A stretch of DNA of 64,000 nt, taken from contig DATLXM010000045.1 of assembly GCA_035575835.1 (NCBI GenBank), positions 1-64,000 on the forward strand, read 5' to 3'. The notes beneath the pieces are model-generated. The model made no database searches, was not told the DNA's origin, and was given only the letters and a program-made list of their open reading frames with translations. Position numbers and translations under genes: made by a program. Shown piece by piece: positions 22,821 to 30,852 of this stretch; the first letter of the stretch is position 1, and every line of letters starts with the position of its first letter. The stretch is from Gaiellasilicea sp035575835. Its GTDB lineage: Bacteria; Actinomycetota; Thermoleophilia; Gaiellales; Gaiellaceae.

Positions 22821-24239
22821 TCAGGCCACTGTAGCCGCGGCTTCCGTTTCCACGTGGAAACGGTCGGCCGCCGGCAGGGTCAGGGTGATCGCAGTCCTAC
22901 CGGCGACGGACGAGAGCTCGACGTCGCCTCCCATGAGGGTCGCGAGCTCGCGGGCGATCGCGAGTCCGAGACCGCTTCCCGACGCCACATCGCCACCCTC
23001 GACCCGGTAGAACCGATCGAAGACGTGCGCGAAATGCTCCGGCGGGACGCCGGGGCCGTCGTCGACCACACTCAGTCGCACCTGACCTCGCTCCCTCCCC
23101 ACTTCGACGGAGACGTGCGTGCCCGGCGGGGTGTGCACCAGCGCGTTGTCGACGAGCGCCCGGCCCGCCTGGAGCACGCGTTGCTCGTCCGCGAGCGCGA
23201 TCACGGGTCCGTTCGCCACGACTTCGAGCCGATGCCGTCGCTGCGCGGCAACCGCTCGGAACTCGGAGACGAGCGCGTCCGCGATCTCGCCCAGATCGAC
23301 GACGTCCGTGTCGACCCGCATCCGACCGGCGTCCATGCGGGAGAGGTCGAGCAGGTCTGTTGCGAGCTTCGTCAGCCGGGCGACCTGCTCGCGCATCGTC
23401 GCCAGGAACTCCTGGCGCGTCGGCTCGTCGAGCTCCTCGTCGGTCATCAGCTCGAGGAATCCGCCGAGCGAGAAGAGTGGCGTCCGCAGCTCGTGGGAGG
23501 CATTCGCGATGAACTCGCGGCGGGCGCGGTCGAGGTTCTCGAGCCGACCGCGCATCCGCTCGAAAGCCGCGGCGAGCTCACCGAGCTCGTCGTTGCCGCG
23601 ATCGACGACCGGCTGGTCGAACCGCCCGCTCGCGATCCGCTCGGCAGCCCTCTCCAGCCGGCGAATCCTGCGCGCGTGGAGCGACGCGCCCGCGTAGCCG
23701 AGGAGCACGGCGACGAGGAGCGCGATCAGGCCGGCGGCGAGCAGGCGCCGCTCGACGAGCTGGACACTAGAGAGCGGGTCGGCGAGCGAGTCGCTGAGCA
23801 GGACGATCGGGCCCTCGCTCGTCACGGGCAGCGCCGCCTCGGCGAACTCCTCGCCGCGGCGCTCGACGATCCCTCGCTGCGGCTCGCCCGTCGCGGCGGA
23901 GAACTCCGCGACGATGTCGTGCTCGACGTCCTGCGACGACGCCGGGCGCGAGTCGCCGAAGATCTGGAGCGCCGGCGGCTCCCGCTGGAGCACGTCGTAG
24001 ACGACGACCCGCGCGTCGAGGACGGACGAGCCCGTGTCGGCGCACTCCTGCCAGCCGGCCGAATCGGTTGCCTGGATGCAACCGGCCAGCGTCCTCGCGT
24101 TCCGCTCGAGCAGATCGATCTTGGCGTCCACGAGCCTGCTCTCGAGCGTGGGGACGACGATCAGGTAGGCGACCGCGAGCGCACCGGCGACCACGACCAG
24201 GAGCGCGAGCGCGAGTCGAAGTCGGATCCCCTTGATCAC
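22821..24239 (-). CDS. Membrane sensor histidine kinase
   Basis: A 472-residue two-component sensor: N-terminal membrane helix (~8-30), an extracytoplasmic sensing region (~31-160) containing two Cys, second helix (~165-185), HAMP (~186-240), a HisKA dimer domain with FIANASHELRTPL, and a HATPase domain with N box (ALVDNALVHTP), DDGPGVPP and GSGLGLAIAREL. It autophosphorylates on the H-box His and passes phosphate to the regulator encoded just upstream (7-base gap). A 20-bp perfect palindrome lies in the last codons. Confidence 0.94.
   Translation of the reverse strand: MIKGIRLRLALALLVVVAGALAVAYLIVVPTLESRLVDAKIDLLERNARTLAGCIQATDSAGWQECADTGSSVLDARVVVYDVLQREPPALQIFGDSRPASSQDVEHDIVAEFSAATGEPQRGIVERRGEEFAEAALPVTSEGPIVLLSDSLADPLSSVQLVERRLLAAGLIALLVAVLLGYAGASLHARRIRRLERAAERIASGRFDQPVVDRGNDELGELAAAFERMRGRLENLDRARREFIANASHELRTPLFSLGGFLELMTDEELDEPTRQEFLATMREQVARLTKLATDLLDLSRMDAGRMRVDTDVVDLGEIADALVSEFRAVAAQRRHRLEVVANGPVIALADEQRVLQAGRALVDNALVHTPPGTHVSVEVGRERGQVRLSVVDDGPGVPPEHFAHVFDRFYRVEGGDVASGSGLGLAIARELATLMGGDVELSSVAGRTAITLTLPAADRFHVETEAAATVA
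22844..22863. repeat. 20-bp perfect palindrome with CACGTG core
   Basis: CCGTTTCCAC followed by its exact reverse complement, inside the 3' end of the histidine kinase gene. It resembles the parS partition site (GTTTCACGTGAAAC) but has an extra C/G pair on each side of the core, changing half-site spacing. It could be a variant ParB site, an operator for the htrA gene whose start is 24 bases downstream, or chance. Confidence 0.6.
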
Positions 24240-24246
24240 GGGCGGC

Positions 24247-24951
24247 TCAGCGGTCGCGGAAGCGGTAGCCGACGCCGCGCACGGTCAGGATCAGCGCGGG
24301 TTCGCGCGGGTCGCTCTCGATCTTCTCGCGCAGGTGCCGAACGTGGACGTCGATCGTGCGCGGCTCCCGGTAGTCGGCGCCACCGCGGAGCTTCTCCAGG
24401 AGCTGCCGCCGCGAGAAGACACGTCCGGGTGCGGCGGCGAGCACCCGCAGGAGCTCGAACTCGACGAAGGTGAGCTGCACTTCGACCCCGCGAACCTCGA
24501 CCGTGCGCCTCGGCACGTCGATGCGCACGTCCTCCTCCTCGATCACCTCGTCCTCGCCGTCGCGCTCGCCCGGCCGCGGTGCCGACGCCCTCCGGAGCAG
24601 CGCGCGGACTCGACTCCGGAACTCCCGGATCGAGAACGGCTTCGTGATGTAGTCGTCTGCGCCGAGCTCGAGCCCAAGCACCTTGTCGAGCTCGTCGTCG
24701 CGGGCCGTGAGCATGATGATCGGAACGGTGCTGTCGGCGCGCAAGCGCTTGCAGACCTCGAGCCCGTCGAGCCTCGGCAGCATCAGATCGAGCACGACGA
24801 GATCGATCGTCTCCTCCGCGAACCGCTGCAGCGCCTCCTCGCCGTCACGGGCACTGACGACCCGAAACCCGTCCCGCTCGAGCGGATAGGTGAGCAGCTT
24901 CTGGACTGATTCCTCGTCATCGACGAGGAGGATGGTGGCGGTGTCGGCCAT
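24247..24951 (-). CDS. OmpR-family response regulator
   Basis: A 234-residue transcription regulator. The receiver domain (1-120) has the DDEES acidic pocket, phospho-acceptor Asp in VVLDLMLP, Thr in MLTARDD and Lys in YITKPFS. The linker is acidic. The C-terminal winged helix includes TFVEFELLRVLA and TIDVHVRHLREKI. It probably controls its own operon and the envelope protease. The ATG at 24951 is eight bases after TACCAT with no ribosome site. Confidence 0.94.
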   Translation of the reverse strand: MADTATILLVDDEESVQKLLTYPLERDGFRVVSARDGEEALQRFAEETIDLVVLDLMLPRLDGLEVCKRLRADSTVPIIMLTARDDELDKVLGLELGADDYITKPFSIREFRSRVRALLRRASAPRPGERDGEDEVIEEEDVRIDVPRRTVEVRGVEVQLTFVEFELLRVLAAAPGRVFSRRQLLEKLRGGADYREPRTIDVHVRHLREKIESDPREPALILTVRGVGYRFRDR

Positions 24952-24959
24952 GCCCGCCC

Positions 24960-24988
24960 ATGGTACGGGCCGAACGCTTGCCTAGACT
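24960..24988. promoter_or_regulatory. Divergent pair of leaderless-type -10 boxes
   Basis: TACCAT on the minus strand (24965-24960) is eight bases before the response regulator ATG; TAGACT on the plus strand (24983-24988) is eight bases before the ATG at 24997. The two boxes are 17 bases apart, so their core promoters overlap and the two operons may exclude each other. Confidence 0.55.
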
Positions 24989-24996
24989 TCATCGGC

Positions 24997-26889
24997 ATGG
25001 CGCCGCCCCGCACAAGCGCGCCGCCTTCCGGCCGTGCTCGCCCGTCGCGCGGTCGCAACCGGCGCGGCTCGGTCGATCGCCCGATCAATGCCCGACTCGT
25101 GCGGGGCACACTGCTGCTCGTCTCGCTGCCGCTCCTGCTCGCCGCGTTCACGGTCGCGAGACCGCAGCCGCTGCCGGCGCCGGCGCTGCCGCCCTCGTTC
25201 GACGCCGCGACCGCGGCTGGTCTCGCGCGCGAGCTGGCCCGCGACTTCCCGGACCGCTCGCCCGGCTCGGCGGGATCGCTCGGCGCCGTGCAGTGGTTCA
25301 CGGAGCAGCTCGGCCTGTACGGCTTCGACGTCGAGCCCGACAGCTTCGAGGCGGAGATCCCCGGCCGCGGCCGGGTGACGCTGCAAAACCTCGTCGCCGT
25401 TGCGCCGGGCCCGTCCCCGTCGGCGATCGTCTTCATTGCCCATCGTGACAACAGTGGCGAGGATCGCGGCGCCAACGACAACGCGTCCGGTACCGCCGCC
25501 CTGATCGAGCTGGCGCGGGCGTTCGCCCCGGTGACCGGGCCCTCCGGCGGGCGCACGCGGCCAGCGCACACGCTCGTCTTTCTCTCCACCGACGGCGGCG
25601 CCTACGGAGCGCTCGGCGCGGTGCGGTTCGCGGAGCACTCGAGCTACCGGCGGAACGTCGTCGCCGTCGTCAGCCTCGACGCGATCGCCGGGAACGGCTT
25701 CCCCCGGCTCCTGATCGCGGGAGACACCCCCCGTTCACCCGCCCCGGTGCTCGTCCGCACCGCGGCAGTGCGGATCCTGGAGGAGGCGGGTGAGGAGCCC
25801 GGGAGACCCACCGCGGTCGACCAGTTGGTCGATCTCGCGTTCCCCTTCACGCTGGGCGAACAGGGGCCACTGCTCGGCCGCGGGATCCCCGCGGTCACCC
25901 TGACGACGGAGACGGATCCGTCGCGCGACCCCTTCGCCGAGGATCCGCTGAACGTCGATCGCCTCGGGGAGGTCGGCCGGGCCGCGCAGAATCTGCTCGG
26001 CTCCCTCGACGCGGGGCTCGAGCTGACGGGAAGCACTTCGAGCTACCTCTATTTCGGCCGCCGCCTCGTTCGCGGCTGGGCGTTCGAGCTCGTCCTCTTC
26101 GGCGCGCTGCTGCCGTTCCTGATCGGGACGGTCGATCTCTTCGCGCGCACGAGGCGCAGACGAGTGCCGCTCGGCTCGGCGATCCGCAATCTCCGCACCC
26201 GGCTTGCGTTCTGGGCCTACGGCGGCGGGCTGCTCGTCGCTGCGACGGTCCTCGGGATCTTCCCGGACGCTGAGCCTCGACCGCTACCCCCGAGCCTGGC
26301 GGAGATCTCCGAGCCGCCTGCCACGGCGCTCGTCGTGCTGGGCGTCCTCCTCCTGGCCGGCTGGCTCGTGAGTCGGGAGGGCCTCCTTCCCCGGAGGCTC
26401 GCAACGGGCGAGGAGTCGCTCGCGGGCTACACCGTCGCCCTTCTCGGGCTTGCCCTGGTCACGCTCGTCGTGGTCGCGACCAATCCGTTCGCGCTCGTCT
26501 TCCTGCTCCCGTCGCTGTACGCCTGGCTCTGGCTGCCGCAGGTGCCCGCAAGGGTTGCGCGAGTCCTGCTTCTCGCCGTCGGGTTCCTCGGCCCGGCCCT
26601 GCTCGTGCTCTCGTTCGCTCAGCGCTACTCGCTCGGCCTCGATGCGCCGTGGTACCTGCTCTCCCTCGTCGGGATCGGCTACGTGCCGTGGCTCACGGCC
26701 GCGCTCGCGCTCGCGTGGCTTGCAATCGCCGCGCAACTCGCGGCTCTCGCCGTCGGACGCTACGGCGCCGACGGGACCGCTGCAGGGCTCGGCGGCCGCG
26801 GTTCCCTGCGCAACGTGGGCAGGCGGGCAATGGGTCTCGTCGGGACGGCGCGCGCATCGGATCGGGACGACAACGCGTTAGAGGTGTGA
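24997..26889 (+). CDS. M28-peptidase-like domain fused to a polytopic membrane domain
   Basis: A 630-residue protein: a Pro/Arg-rich cytoplasmic tail (1-35), a membrane helix, an extracytoplasmic M28-type domain (~65-340), then about eight membrane segments (350-600). The M28 core shows FIAHRDNSG, GANDNASGTAALIELA and VSLDAIAGNG. The usual catalytic pair of glutamates (DAEE-x-G) is replaced by STDGGAYGA, and the final His ligand is not evident at TLTTETDP. The domain is therefore probably a binding module or has altered metal use rather than being an ordinary aminopeptidase. It is cotranscribed with the sortase gene (TGATG overlap). Confidence 0.8.
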   Translation: MAPPRTSAPPSGRARPSRGRNRRGSVDRPINARLVRGTLLLVSLPLLLAAFTVARPQPLPAPALPPSFDAATAAGLARELARDFPDRSPGSAGSLGAVQWFTEQLGLYGFDVEPDSFEAEIPGRGRVTLQNLVAVAPGPSPSAIVFIAHRDNSGEDRGANDNASGTAALIELARAFAPVTGPSGGRTRPAHTLVFLSTDGGAYGALGAVRFAEHSSYRRNVVAVVSLDAIAGNGFPRLLIAGDTPRSPAPVLVRTAAVRILEEAGEEPGRPTAVDQLVDLAFPFTLGEQGPLLGRGIPAVTLTTETDPSRDPFAEDPLNVDRLGEVGRAAQNLLGSLDAGLELTGSTSSYLYFGRRLVRGWAFELVLFGALLPFLIGTVDLFARTRRRRVPLGSAIRNLRTRLAFWAYGGGLLVAATVLGIFPDAEPRPLPPSLAEISEPPATALVVLGVLLLAGWLVSREGLLPRRLATGEESLAGYTVALLGLALVTLVVVATNPFALVFLLPSLYAWLWLPQVPARVARVLLLAVGFLGPALLVLSFAQRYSLGLDAPWYLLSLVGIGYVPWLTAALALAWLAIAAQLAALAVGRYGADGTAAGLGGRGSLRNVGRRAMGLVGTARASDRDDNALEV

Positions 26890-27590
26890 TGAGGCGACTC
26901 GCCCGGATACTCGGAACGATGCTGATCCTGGCGGGCGCCGGCACCCTGGCGTGGGCCGTCACGGTGTGGCAGTGGCAAGACCCGTTCACCGCCGTCGTCA
27001 ACCGACTGGAGCAGCGTGAGCTCTCGCAGGCTCTCGAGCGCAGCTTCGACGGTGCGATCCCGGCCGCAGCCGCCGCAGGTGACGCCCCTCCTGCCGAACT
27101 GCGACGTTCGCTGGATCGCGCGGCGCAGGGCTGGCGCAAGGCCTCCAAGCGCGGCGACGCAGTGGCCAGAATTCGGATTCCGCGGCTCGGGCTCACGGCG
27201 GTGATCGTCAACGGCACCGACTCCGAGACGCTGAAGCGCGGGCCCGGCCGTTATCTCGGCTCGGCGATGCCGGGCGAGGGCGAGCTCGTCTACGTTGCCG
27301 GCCATCGCACCACGTACGGGGCGCCGTTCTCGCGGATCGACCGCCTGCGTAAGGGCGATCGGGTCACGGTCGATCTCCCGTATGGAACGTTCGTCTACGA
27401 GATGACGGGGCATCGGGTCGTGCCCGCGACCGAGCTCTCCGTTTTGACGTCGAAGGGGGTCGAGCAGCTGGCCCTGCAGGCGTGCGAGCCTCGCTTCTTC
27501 GCCACGCATCGGTACATCGCGTACCTAAAGCTCGTGAGTGTCACCTCGACAGGCACCTCGGCTCAGACGTCCTCGCTCGCCGCAGGCTAG
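26889..27590 (+). CDS. Sortase
   Basis: A 233-residue membrane-anchored transpeptidase with an N-terminal hydrophobic anchor (LILAGAGTLAWAV). The sortase barrel has the catalytic His in VYVAGHRTTYGAPF (about 139), Cys in ALQACEPR (about 199) and Arg in THRYIAYLKL (about 208). It cuts a sorting motif in exported proteins and attaches them to the wall or to pilins. The Cys context (LQAC) resembles class E-type actinobacterial enzymes more than class A. No substrate with an LPxTG-like tail was recognised in this window. Its ATG shares one base with the preceding TGA. Confidence 0.88.
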   Translation: MRRLARILGTMLILAGAGTLAWAVTVWQWQDPFTAVVNRLEQRELSQALERSFDGAIPAAAAAGDAPPAELRRSLDRAAQGWRKASKRGDAVARIRIPRLGLTAVIVNGTDSETLKRGPGRYLGSAMPGEGELVYVAGHRTTYGAPFSRIDRLRKGDRVTVDLPYGTFVYEMTGHRVVPATELSVLTSKGVEQLALQACEPRFFATHRYIAYLKLVSVTSTGTSAQTSSLAAG

Positions 27591-27601
27591 CCGGCTACTA
27601 G

Positions 27602-28795
27602 CTAGCGGAGAGCCAGATACGGGGCCCGGTCACCGGCGGCGAGATCTCCGCCGCCGCGGCTCACGAGCACGAGCGCGTCGGCTGCTGCCGCCCGCACGAT
27701 CATGTGCGACTCCTGGCCCGAGAGAGGCTCCAGCACGGTCTCGCCGGCGACGGTGCGCGAACGCGCCCGCACGAGCTGGTCTCGATCCTTGTTCGCCCGC
27801 AGGGGCGCCGTGAGGGTTCCGGACGCGTAGCGTGGCTCGGGGCTCGCTGCTCCCTGGAGAGCGAGAAGTGCCGGCCGGACGAAAAGCTCGACCGACACGA
27901 GCGACGAGACGGGATTGCCGGGCAACCCGAAGACGAGCGTCCGGCCACGAACGCCGAACGCGAGCGGTTTCCCGGGCTTGACCGCAACACCCCAGAACAC
28001 CTCCTCGACGCCGAGCTCCGCCACGATCCGGCGAACGAGGTCGTGCGGACCGACGGAGACGCCGCCGGAGCTGACGAAAACGTCGGCGGCGAGTCCCCGT
28101 GCCAGGGCCGAGCGGTGCGCATCGTGATCGTCATCGACGTGCTCGAGTGATTCGATCACGGCACCGGACGCGGCCAGCGCGGCGGCGATCATCGGCCCGT
28201 TCGACTCGTAGATCTGGCCCGGACCGAGCTTCTCGCCGGCGCGCCGCAACTCGGTGCCTGTGCTCAGCACCGCCACGCGGGGGGCGCGGGTACAACGGAC
28301 GACGGCGATCCCTGCCGCCGCGAGGGCTCCGACCTGCGCAGCGCCGAGGACACTGCCCGCGCCGAGCACTGCGTCGCCCGAGCGGACATCCCCGCCGATC
28401 GGACGGACGTTGTCGAATCGGTCAACGGCTTGCGGGACCTCGATCTCGTCCCCGTGATCTGTGAGGTGCTCGATCGGGACGACCGCGTCCGCACCATCGG
28501 GGACGGAGGCGCCGGTGGCGATCCCCATCGCCTCGCCGGCCCGAAGGGCCCGGCTTGCCGGTCGGCCCGCGGCGATCCGCTCGACGACTGGGAGCCACCC
28601 CGGCGCGTCCGAGGACTGAATCGCGAACCCGTCCATCGCCGAACTGCGAAAGGGCGGGAGGTCGACCGCGGCGCGGACGTCCTCGGCGAGCACTCGGCCC
28701 GCCGCCTCGGCGACGGGCACGTCCACGGCCTCGAGCGGCTGCGCCTGCCGAAGGACACGGACGAGCGCCTCGTCGATGGTCAAGAGCGCCGGCAT
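27602..28795 (-). CDS. moeA: Molybdopterin molybdotransferase
   Basis: A 397-residue enzyme that inserts molybdate into adenylylated molybdopterin. Motifs: PPFRSSAMDGFA, ATGASVPDGADAVVPIE, VAVLSTGTELRRAG, SSGGVSVGPHDL and FGLPGNPVSSLV. An ATG at 28804 is possible but directly abuts a TAGCGT box; the ATG at 28795 gives the usual N-terminus (LTIDEALVRVL). It stands alone, away from moaC and mogA at 19 kb, and converges with the sortase gene across an 11-base gap containing repeated CTAG. Confidence 0.93.
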   Translation of the reverse strand: MPALLTIDEALVRVLRQAQPLEAVDVPVAEAAGRVLAEDVRAAVDLPPFRSSAMDGFAIQSSDAPGWLPVVERIAAGRPASRALRAGEAMGIATGASVPDGADAVVPIEHLTDHGDEIEVPQAVDRFDNVRPIGGDVRSGDAVLGAGSVLGAAQVGALAAAGIAVVRCTRAPRVAVLSTGTELRRAGEKLGPGQIYESNGPMIAAALAASGAVIESLEHVDDDHDAHRSALARGLAADVFVSSGGVSVGPHDLVRRIVAELGVEEVFWGVAVKPGKPLAFGVRGRTLVFGLPGNPVSSLVSVELFVRPALLALQGAASPEPRYASGTLTAPLRANKDRDQLVRARSRTVAGETVLEPLSGQESHMIVRAAAADALVLVSRGGGDLAAGDRAPYLALR

Positions 28796-28825
28796 CGCGG
28801 GCATACGCTAGCCGCGCCGCCTGGC

Positions 28826-28831
28826 TAGGCT
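28826..28831 (+). promoter_or_regulatory. -10 box of leaderless glycosyltransferase transcript
   Basis: TAGGCT, then six bases (CCGACC), then GTG 28838. The same TAGNNT-CCGACC-GTG arrangement recurs at 44215. No ribosome site is present. Confidence 0.6.
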
Positions 28832-28837
28832 CCGACC

Positions 28838-29773
28838 GTGATCTCCGTCGTGGTTCCGGTGCACAACGAGGAGCGCAGCGTGGCGCTCCTCCTCGACGAG
28901 CTCGCCTCGGCCCTCGACGGGCACGGCCTGTCCTGGGAGGCGGTCTTCATCGACGACGGCTCGACCGACGGCACCTTCTCGGCACTGACGCGGCTTCACG
29001 TCGCAGCCGACAACGTCCGCGTCGTCCGTCTGCGCCGCAACTTCGGCAAGGCCGCCGCCCTGCAGGCCGGTTTCGAAGCGGCCGAGGGCGAGATCGTCGT
29101 CACGATCGACGGCGACCTCCAGGACGACCCGGCCGAGATCCCGCGGCTGCTCGCGAAGCTCGAGGAGGGATTCGACCTCGTCTCGGGTTGGAAGACGAAG
29201 CGGCGCGACCCCCTGAGCCGCCGGATTCCCTCGAAGATCTTCAACTGGGTCAGCGGCCGCGTCTCGGGGCTTCGGCTGCACGACATGAACTGCGGCCTCA
29301 AGGCCTACCGCGCCGAGGTCTTGCGCGATCTCCGGATCTACGGCGAGCTGCACCGGTTCGTCCCGGTGCTCGCTCACTACCGGGGCTTCCGCGTCGCCGA
29401 GCTCCCCGTCAACCACCGACCGCGGGAGCACGGTCGCTCCCGCTACGGCGTCGAGCGCTATCTCCGCGGGTTCCTCGACCTCCTGACCGTGACCTTCATG
29501 GGTCGCTACCGACAGCGGCCGCTTCATCTCTTCGGTGGCCTCGGCCTGGGACTGTCGCTGCTCGGTGGGGTCGTGCTCACGTATCTCGCCGCGCTGAAGA
29601 TCGCCGGCCAGGCGATCGGGCACCGGCCGCTCCTCACGCTGGGCGTCCTGCTCGTCGTCGTCGGAATGCAGTTCCTCTCGCTCGGCCTGCTCAGCGAACT
29701 GATCACCAGTCATCACGAGGAGCGCGGCGTCGCGCGGACCGCCGACCGGCACATCGACGAGATCCTGCGCTGA
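28838..29773 (+). CDS. GT2 glycosyltransferase, polyprenyl-phosphate type (GtrB/ArnC/DPM1-like)
   Basis: A 311-residue enzyme with a GT-A domain (SVVVPVHNEERS, FIDDGSTDGT, LRRNFGKAAALQAGF, TIDGDLQDDP) and two C-terminal membrane helices (~230-255 and ~265-290). Such enzymes move a sugar from a nucleotide to a polyprenyl phosphate, supplying GT-C transferases outside the membrane. Three GT-C or DUF2079-type membrane proteins are encoded in the next 9 kb and are candidate users. It ends in CTGA, coupled to the next glycosyltransferase. Confidence 0.88.
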   Translation: MISVVVPVHNEERSVALLLDELASALDGHGLSWEAVFIDDGSTDGTFSALTRLHVAADNVRVVRLRRNFGKAAALQAGFEAAEGEIVVTIDGDLQDDPAEIPRLLAKLEEGFDLVSGWKTKRRDPLSRRIPSKIFNWVSGRVSGLRLHDMNCGLKAYRAEVLRDLRIYGELHRFVPVLAHYRGFRVAELPVNHRPREHGRSRYGVERYLRGFLDLLTVTFMGRYRQRPLHLFGGLGLGLSLLGGVVLTYLAALKIAGQAIGHRPLLTLGVLLVVVGMQFLSLGLLSELITSHHEERGVARTADRHIDEILR

Positions 29774-30852
29774 GGGTTCTCTACTTCGGCACCTACGAAC
29801 GGGACTATCCGCGGAACGCGCAGGTGATCTCGTGCCTGCGCGGCGCCGGCGTCGAGGTGATCGAGCGGCACGCGAGCGTCTGGGAGCGGCGACGGCACAA
29901 GTTCTCACTCGGGTTCGGGGCGGCGCTCAGAGTCGGAGTCGCCGAGGCGGGGCTCGTCCTTCGCGGGCGCCGCCAGAGCTTCGACGCGATGATCGTCGGC
30001 TACCCGGGCCACTTCGACATGCCCCTCGCACGCAGGATCGCTCGGGGGCGCCCCGTGCTCTTCAACCCGCTCGTCTCGCTCTCGGAAACGCTCGTCGACG
30101 ACCGGGGGCGCTTCGCCCCGGGCTCCGCGGCGGCGTCCTTACTCCGTCAGGTCGATCGAATCGCACTCCGTCGAGCCAATCTCGTCGTTGCGGACACCGC
30201 GCAGAATGCCCGGCATCTCGCGGAGCTCGGCGAGATCGCGCGCGACCGGGTCGAGGTGTGTTTCGTCGGTGCCGAAGAGCGGCTGTTCCGACCCGGATGG
30301 CAGCCTCGCGGACGGTTTCATGCTCTCTTCGTCGGCAAGCTGATTCCACTCCACGGGCTGGAGACGATTCTCGAGGCTGCGCGTCTCGCTCCCGAGATCC
30401 CCTTCCGTGTGGTCGGGAGCGGCCAGCTCGCCGGGCTCCTCGATTCCCGGCCGGAGAACGTCGAGTGGGTCGACTGGGTCGAGTACGAGCAGCTGCCCGG
30501 TGAGATTCAGGCTGCCGGTTGCGCGCTCGGCGTCTTCGGAACGTCCGCGAAGGCGAGCCGGGTGATCCCGAACAAGGCGTTCCAGGCGCTCGCGTGCGGG
30601 ACGCCGCTCGTCACTGCGGACACCCCGGCGGCGCGCGAGCTCCTCCAGGACGGCAAGAGCGCCCTCCTCGTCCCGAGCGGCGACGCGGACGCGCTCGCAG
30701 CCGCCGTGCGTCGCCTGGCCGCCGAGCCGGCGCTCGCACGAGCGCTCGGGGCGGGCGGGTTGGCCGCCTACCGCGAACATGCGAGCGAGGAGGTTCTCGG
30801 GCGCCGGTGGCGAGGGCTCCTCGAATCCCAGATCGCTCGGGCCGCCGGATGA
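29770..30852 (+). CDS. GT4-like glycosyltransferase, CTG start
   Basis: A 360-residue GT-B glycosyltransferase. The N-terminal strand RVLYFGTYERDYPRN and the C-terminal donor site (KAFQALACGTPLVTADTPAARELL) are typical of GT4 enzymes; ALFVGKLIPLHGLETILEAA is the linker motif. The conserved first strand is supplied only by CTG 29770, overlapping the upstream TGA as CTGA. It probably acts in the cytoplasm on a lipid-linked or polysaccharide precursor. It is coupled by ATGA to the DUF2079 gene. Confidence 0.85.
   Translation: MRVLYFGTYERDYPRNAQVISCLRGAGVEVIERHASVWERRRHKFSLGFGAALRVGVAEAGLVLRGRRQSFDAMIVGYPGHFDMPLARRIARGRPVLFNPLVSLSETLVDDRGRFAPGSAAASLLRQVDRIALRRANLVVADTAQNARHLAELGEIARDRVEVCFVGAEERLFRPGWQPRGRFHALFVGKLIPLHGLETILEAARLAPEIPFRVVGSGQLAGLLDSRPENVEWVDWVEYEQLPGEIQAAGCALGVFGTSAKASRVIPNKAFQALACGTPLVTADTPAARELLQDGKSALLVPSGDADALAAAVRRLAAEPALARALGAGGLAAYREHASEEVLGRRWRGLLESQIARAAG

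Noticed and set aside
22815..22835. TACAGT seven bases before the htrA ATG as a separate leaderless promoter
   Set aside because: It lies inside the last codons of the histidine kinase gene and htrA directly abuts that stop, so operon transcription is enough. An internal promoter is possible but not supported.
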